DNA from: Cyclina sinensis
Lineage: Eukaryota; Mollusca; Bivalvia; Venerida; Veneridae
Assembly: GCA_012932295.1 (NCBI GenBank)
Contig: JAAONU010000010.1
Location: forward strand, 25,542,977 to 25,606,976
Direction: 5' to 3'
Length of the DNA: 64,000 nucleotides
This document shows, piece by piece, positions 61,201-64,000 of this stretch. The notes under the pieces are model-generated. The model was not told the DNA's origin and did no database searches. It saw nothing but the letters and a program-made list of their open reading frames with translations. Position 1 is the stretch's first letter; each line of letters begins with the position of its first letter. The translations under genes were made by a program, and so were the position numbers.

Positions 61201-64000
61201 GTGGTCTCCAGGACGACATGCATTTTCATATAGTAACTCTTCTAAACATTTACAAACGTAATGCTTGGTGTGACCGGGAACGACCAGCACTTGTTTCTGC
61301 AGTTGTCCTTCAACTTTGTATTATTAGGACTTCTGCCCTCTGCCCACGCCTTAGCATATTGTGAATGCTGAAAGAATCGTAATATGGATAAAATATATCG
61401 TATATTGTATGCATTGAACAGAATTATTGATAAAAAGAGTAAGTAGTGGCTCCGACCTGTAAAACAAAAACGTTTTTATTTTTTTGTAGCTTTTCAAACA
61501 CCCCTTGAATTCATTTTTTTAAAGTAGCTTTTTTGCCAAGAATCAGGATTCAAAAGCAGAATGGAAGAAAATTCAGTTTATTAAAAGATAAATAGACCTG
61601 CCATGTTTAGAGGCAATTTATAACAACAAATCATATTTAAAATGGTTATTTATATAACAAAATGTCTTATATATTAAAACAAAAATAAATAATCATTGAA
61701 AAGAAGACCCCCTGTGCCCCCTTCCATTGTTGTGATTGTATTTATTTCGCTGTATATATATACAACTGTATCTGTCATCATCATTTTCTTTATCTATTCC
61801 TGTAATTACACAGAGAAAATAACTGGATCATAAACGTTATAATAGTCGTTATTTTCTTCTTTTTGTGCGCGAATTACACTTGGAATATAATTATTTATCA
61901 TAAATATATTTCAGATCTTAAAAACGATTTGATCACGTTCTACAGACACAGCCACAGAACAATCCGTCTATCACCTTTGCTAGAAGAAGAAGCGCCTCTT
62001 CTGAAATATTACGTTACGCCAGTAATAAAACTAGTAGAAATAAAGAGAGCCCATGGCTGTGGTAGGAAAGAGGAAAAAATACCGATAGATTCATTGCATG
62101 ACATCTTCTACAAGGAGGGCAAAGTCTGCAGTGATGTTTATTTGTCTGCTCATGCAGGACTCGGAAAAACTTCCTTAAGCAAAAGATTAGCTTTGACGTG
62201 GTGTCAGGCAAAGAATCCCATTGAAGATGAAAAAAGTCATTTTTCAAACGAAGATATCATTGCAATGAATAAATACGATTTCTTGTTTTTGTTGCTACTT
62301 CGTGACTGTTCTAACATATGCGACATCGATGACATGATACTACAACAGAACATCTCAAGGCTTGCACATGTTTTACCCTTGAAAGACCTTGAGAACATCC
62401 TATCAAGAGAAAGATGCCTCATCATCCTAGACGGTGTAGATGAGTGGCTGCATCCATCAGAAAAATGCATACAAGGATGGAGTAATCTTCCCCACCGAAA
62501 AACACGTGAAAATGTTACAGTCCTTTCCACTACCAGACCTTGGAAGTTAAGTGTGCTAGTATCAGAATCAAGCCATATCAGTCATAAACTTGAAATTTCC
62601 GGATTAAACAAAGATTCAGCAGCGACATTGAAAAAATCAGTTCTCTCTCATTTGTTACAGGAAGTAATTGGAAGAAAGGAAAACGAAGAAGAAACAGACA
62701 AATGTATTTTCAGTTTTAACAAAGAATTAAAGAAAAGTGATATTTCTGATCTAGAAGCTAGCCCGCTCCTGCTTATGTACCTGTTGTTTGTGTGGTACTA
62801 TTACAAAAAGCTCGGAAATACTCAGTGTGAAATATACAGTGAAATAATAGAACTGTTGCTGTCTCGTACTGCACAGAAACCATCAATTGTAAAGGAAGTC
62901 ATTGGAACCATTCCGCAATGTTTCAAAACCTTAGATCATTGTAGAATTTTTTATGGATTTTTAACATCTTTAGGAAAGCTAGCCTTTAAAACGTTACTGA
63001 AAGAAACCAAGGAAAACACGCTTGTGTTTGATCGAATTGAGGCTGAACAAAACCTAGACAACGAGAGCTTAATTTTTTTTTTGAATTCTGGAATTCTTAC
63101 CCAAAGTAAAGAATACAGAAAATTGCTAGGACAGGCAACAAAAATGGCTTTCTCACATAAATCAGTACAGGAATATTTTGCAGCACTATACATGAGTTCT
63201 TCTATTGACCAATCTTCAGTACTAGAAAGAGTGAAAACAAAATGTAAATCTATTAAAGACATTTTGGAAATCTCCAAAATTCTTCTGTTTATTAGTGGCA
63301 TCAATGCGGACATGTTATCTTTGATTTCATATGAGCTGATTAAAATTGTAAATTGTGATGAGATTACCTGTAAATATAGAAGTTCAGTGCAACTGATATT
63401 ATTACATCCGCTAAAAGAATACCAGAACCTGTGGGTTTCTTGTTGTAAAGAAATGTCACAAGCAAATCAAGCCAGTTTGTGTATTGAAGATGTTTTTATT
63501 GATGACAGCTGTGAACAAGAACAATACTGCGAAAATCTCCGCCTCCTGACAACACGAAATCAACAAAATATCAAGTCAGTTTATATCTACATGTATCGGT
63601 CACCTTACAAGAGTACACGTGAAGTTATTGATTATTTCTCATTGACTCGTCTAGACAGCCTAGAAAAAATATGGTACCGCGGAGAGCATGTCAGTGATGT
63701 TGCAATACTGCTGAAGACGTATGTTAAATGTTTATGTTTACATAGTTCATTGCCTTCCTTGAATCGTTTACCGTGTAAGGAAATCACAAGTTTAAAAAGG
63801 TTAGAAGTCATAGACATCTACGAGTGTTCACTCAGTCACAGTGAATTGACAGAGTTTTATAGTTATATATCTAGGACAAAGTGTTTGCGAAAAATTGAGC
63901 TAGAGTTCTTATTCTGTACTAACCACGTGCGGGCTGACTGTCCTGGTAGCAAACTGAAGTTGCTTCAACACTCACAACTTAGAACGTTAACACTGCGGGG
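50030..64000 (+). CDS. HEPN (DZIP3-type) - coiled coil - NACHT protein, 3' end outside window
   Basis: Exons: 50030-50413, 50944-51015, 52056-52377, 52929-52979, probably 61171-61257, and 61915 to beyond 64000. Phases agree (0,0,1,1,1). Order: N-terminal HEPN of the DZIP3 type (about residues 1-165), Glu/Lys-rich coiled coil (about 180-255), linker, NACHT ATPase, then leucine-rich-like sequence. Bivalves carry many such genes, commonly annotated DZIP3-like or NLR-like. The architecture suggests a cytosolic sensor that oligomerises through NACHT and acts through HEPN; that is inference from family knowledge. The 61171 exon is the weakest part. Without it exon 52929-52979 could also join 61915 directly in phase. 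At least 1000 residues are in view. Confidence 0.75.
52056..52377 (+). CDS. exon 3: end of HEPN region and coiled coil
   Basis: Begins VLLRLNSAVAKQLPNLQSIL after TACAG. It then runs into a heptad-like Glu/Lys/Gln stretch (IERGLELDIEQMKKQL, QEVKQVKTEFKQYVERSD). It ends in phase 1 at G|GTAAAG. An alternative donor (A|GTAAGA, ending at 52368) is also in phase 1. Confidence 0.72.
52929..52979 (+). CDS. exon 4: short charged linker
   Basis: 51 nt, phase 1-1, between TTCCAG and G|GTGATT, encoding KQTADDDKQGYEKLKK. A small symmetrical exon that could be skipped without frame loss. Confidence 0.55.
53081..54166. repeat. array of ~15 palindromes, GCGTGGAAATTTCCACGC type
   Basis: Copies at 53081, 53153, 53366, 53439, 53487, 53538 (weak), 53679, 53774, 53831, 53857, 53902, 53976, 54052, 54081 and 54147. 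The best have 7-9-bp arms. Four have an exact GGAAATTTCC core (53084, 53370, 53443, 53778) and one has GGGAATTTCC (53907). Spacing is irregular (28-214 bp) and the intervening sequence is unrelated AT-rich DNA. This is therefore not an ordinary tandem repeat. The array lies in the intron of the HEPN-NACHT gene, about 100 bp after exon 4. The core fits the GGRRNNYYCC pattern of Rel/NF-kB sites; binding is unproven. Confidence 0.85.
54170..56290. other. intronic AT-rich stretch
   Basis: No exon of the HEPN-NACHT gene and no intact element recognised. It includes the GA microsatellite at 55149. Confidence 0.4.
55149..55212. repeat. (GA)n microsatellite
   Basis: About 32 GA dinucleotides with one AT interruption near 55171. 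Confidence 0.95.
56300..59220. repeat. ~150-bp degenerate satellite, about 12 copies, interrupted
   Basis: The unit has recurring pieces GAGTTATGGTTCTTAGGCAC, CCTCTCCACAGTGAGATC, GAAGTTTCAAGTTGATATC, AAGTTATGCCC and ATTACAAAGGGCAATAACT. About eight copies lie in 56300-57570 and four in 58630-59220. The break in between holds an inserted block (next entry). Open frames within it are chance products. Confidence 0.8.
57575..58625. mobile_element. ~1.05-kb inserted repeat block with internal ~158-bp tandem units
   Basis: It interrupts the 150-bp satellite. AAAACATATGTCTCCCCC (57591) and AAAACAATATGTCTCCCCC (58603) occur in the same orientation at its edges, and a third copy lies at 58143. Inside are 3-4 partial copies of a unit with GCAAAGTGGGTTCTGCACGT, GATGAGGTGAACATCTGACC and AAAATCCTTCAAGGGCTTT. 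Two of these end in (GACG)n-type runs (58098-58130, 58549-58597). No transposase was seen; a non-autonomous element or composite satellite are both possible. Confidence 0.6.
59441..59732 (+). pseudogene. exon-like fragment with one in-frame stop
   Basis: Flanked by TTTGTACAG and AG|GTAAGC, phase 2-2, open except for TAA at 59682-59684. It encodes NENFLKAYLIKLDDGYEKIK and a Trp/Leu-rich end (IIQWLN*WLLDRSIEALKSR). Its phase does not fit the phase-1 junctions of the HEPN-NACHT gene, so it is more likely a stray decayed exon. I do not recognise the domain. Confidence 0.45.
60533..60600 (-). repeat. inverted copy of the end of the exon-like fragment
   Basis: The reverse strand reads IKIVQWLNKWLPDRSIEALKS, closely matching 59655-59731 at base level, and has a sense codon where the plus copy has TAA. 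The two lie head to head about 800 bp apart. Immediately outside is a perfect hairpin ATCCGCAGT/ACTGCGGAT (60599-60623), which may mark an element end. Confidence 0.6.
61171..61257 (+). CDS. candidate exon 5 of the HEPN-NACHT gene
   Basis: After TTATACAG, 87 nt in phase 1-1 ending at C|GTAATG. It encodes KKGIQQTDSGLQDDMHFHIV and TLLNIYK, then joins LKNDLITFYR of the NACHT exon. The phase match and helical continuation favour it; the donor is weak and no homolog could be checked. Confidence 0.45.
61915..64000 (+). CDS. NACHT ATPase exon with following LRR-like region (open at window edge)
   Basis: Open for 695 codons from TTTCAG|AT to the window end. Motifs: LITFYRHSHRTIRLSPLLEE (typical lead-in), Walker A AHAGLGKTSL (62148-62177; the first Gly of GxxGxGKT is Ala here), Walker B CLIILDGVDEW (62415-62447), sensor-1 region VLSTTRPWKL (62520 on), winged-helix motif FSHKSVQEYFAALY (63150-63191). 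After about residue 430 come short Leu-rich stretches (LDSLEKIWYRG, SLKRLEVIDIYECSL) suggesting degenerate leucine-rich repeats. NACHT domains bind NTP and drive oligomerisation in NLR-type immune receptors. The long single exon is usual for such genes in molluscs. Confidence 0.88.

Overview
The window is eukaryotic nuclear DNA: AT-rich, with short GT-AG exons, long introns, and many degraded transposons, tRNA-derived SINEs and minisatellites. The HEPN(DZIP3-type)-NACHT gene at the right end, the antistasin-like secreted multidomain gene and the repeat families suggest a bivalve or closely related mollusc. I cannot name a species from sequence alone. All exon models below were worked out by hand from reading frame, splice sites and phase; nothing was checked against transcripts or databases.

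Layout. 318-3918 (minus): decayed multi-exon pseudogene of a basic/cysteine-cluster protein family. 3919-8753: AT-rich with no gene seen. 8754-23426 (plus): a 26-exon gene for a secreted modular protein of about 1158 residues. It has a signal peptide, 18 copies of a six-cysteine module (C-x6-C-x3-C-x7-C-x2-C-x-C), Gly/Ser/Thr linkers, Thr/Pro-rich mucin-like stretches and a C-terminal domain with true antistasin spacing. One module exon (19626-20190) is split by a 415-bp element with terminal inverted repeats. The repeats supply a potential in-frame donor and acceptor, so the insertion could be spliced out like an intron. 25783-32790 (plus): an eight-exon gene for a small acidic secreted six-cysteine protein (226 aa) with a TATA box; two of its introns are filled with minisatellites. 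32850-50025: no host gene recognised. It holds SINE-like pieces, a Tc1 relic, a non-LTR retrotransposon relic, a Tc1-type transposon with perfect 29-bp inverted repeats and an internally deleted transposase, a GT microsatellite and a near-intact mariner with one nonsense codon. 50030 to beyond 64000 (plus): a HEPN-coiled coil-NACHT gene (innate-immune NLR-like), open at the right edge.

The roughly 8-kb intron of the HEPN-NACHT gene holds an array of about 15 imperfect palindromes (best form GCGTGGAAATTTCCACGC, core GGAAATTTCC). The core fits a Rel/NF-kB half-site dimer. The same intron has a ~150-bp satellite broken by a 1-kb insertion, a GA tract and an inverted pair of coding-like fragments. 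The most unusual observations are the intron-like transposon in the cysteine-module exon and the palindrome array in the immune-receptor intron.
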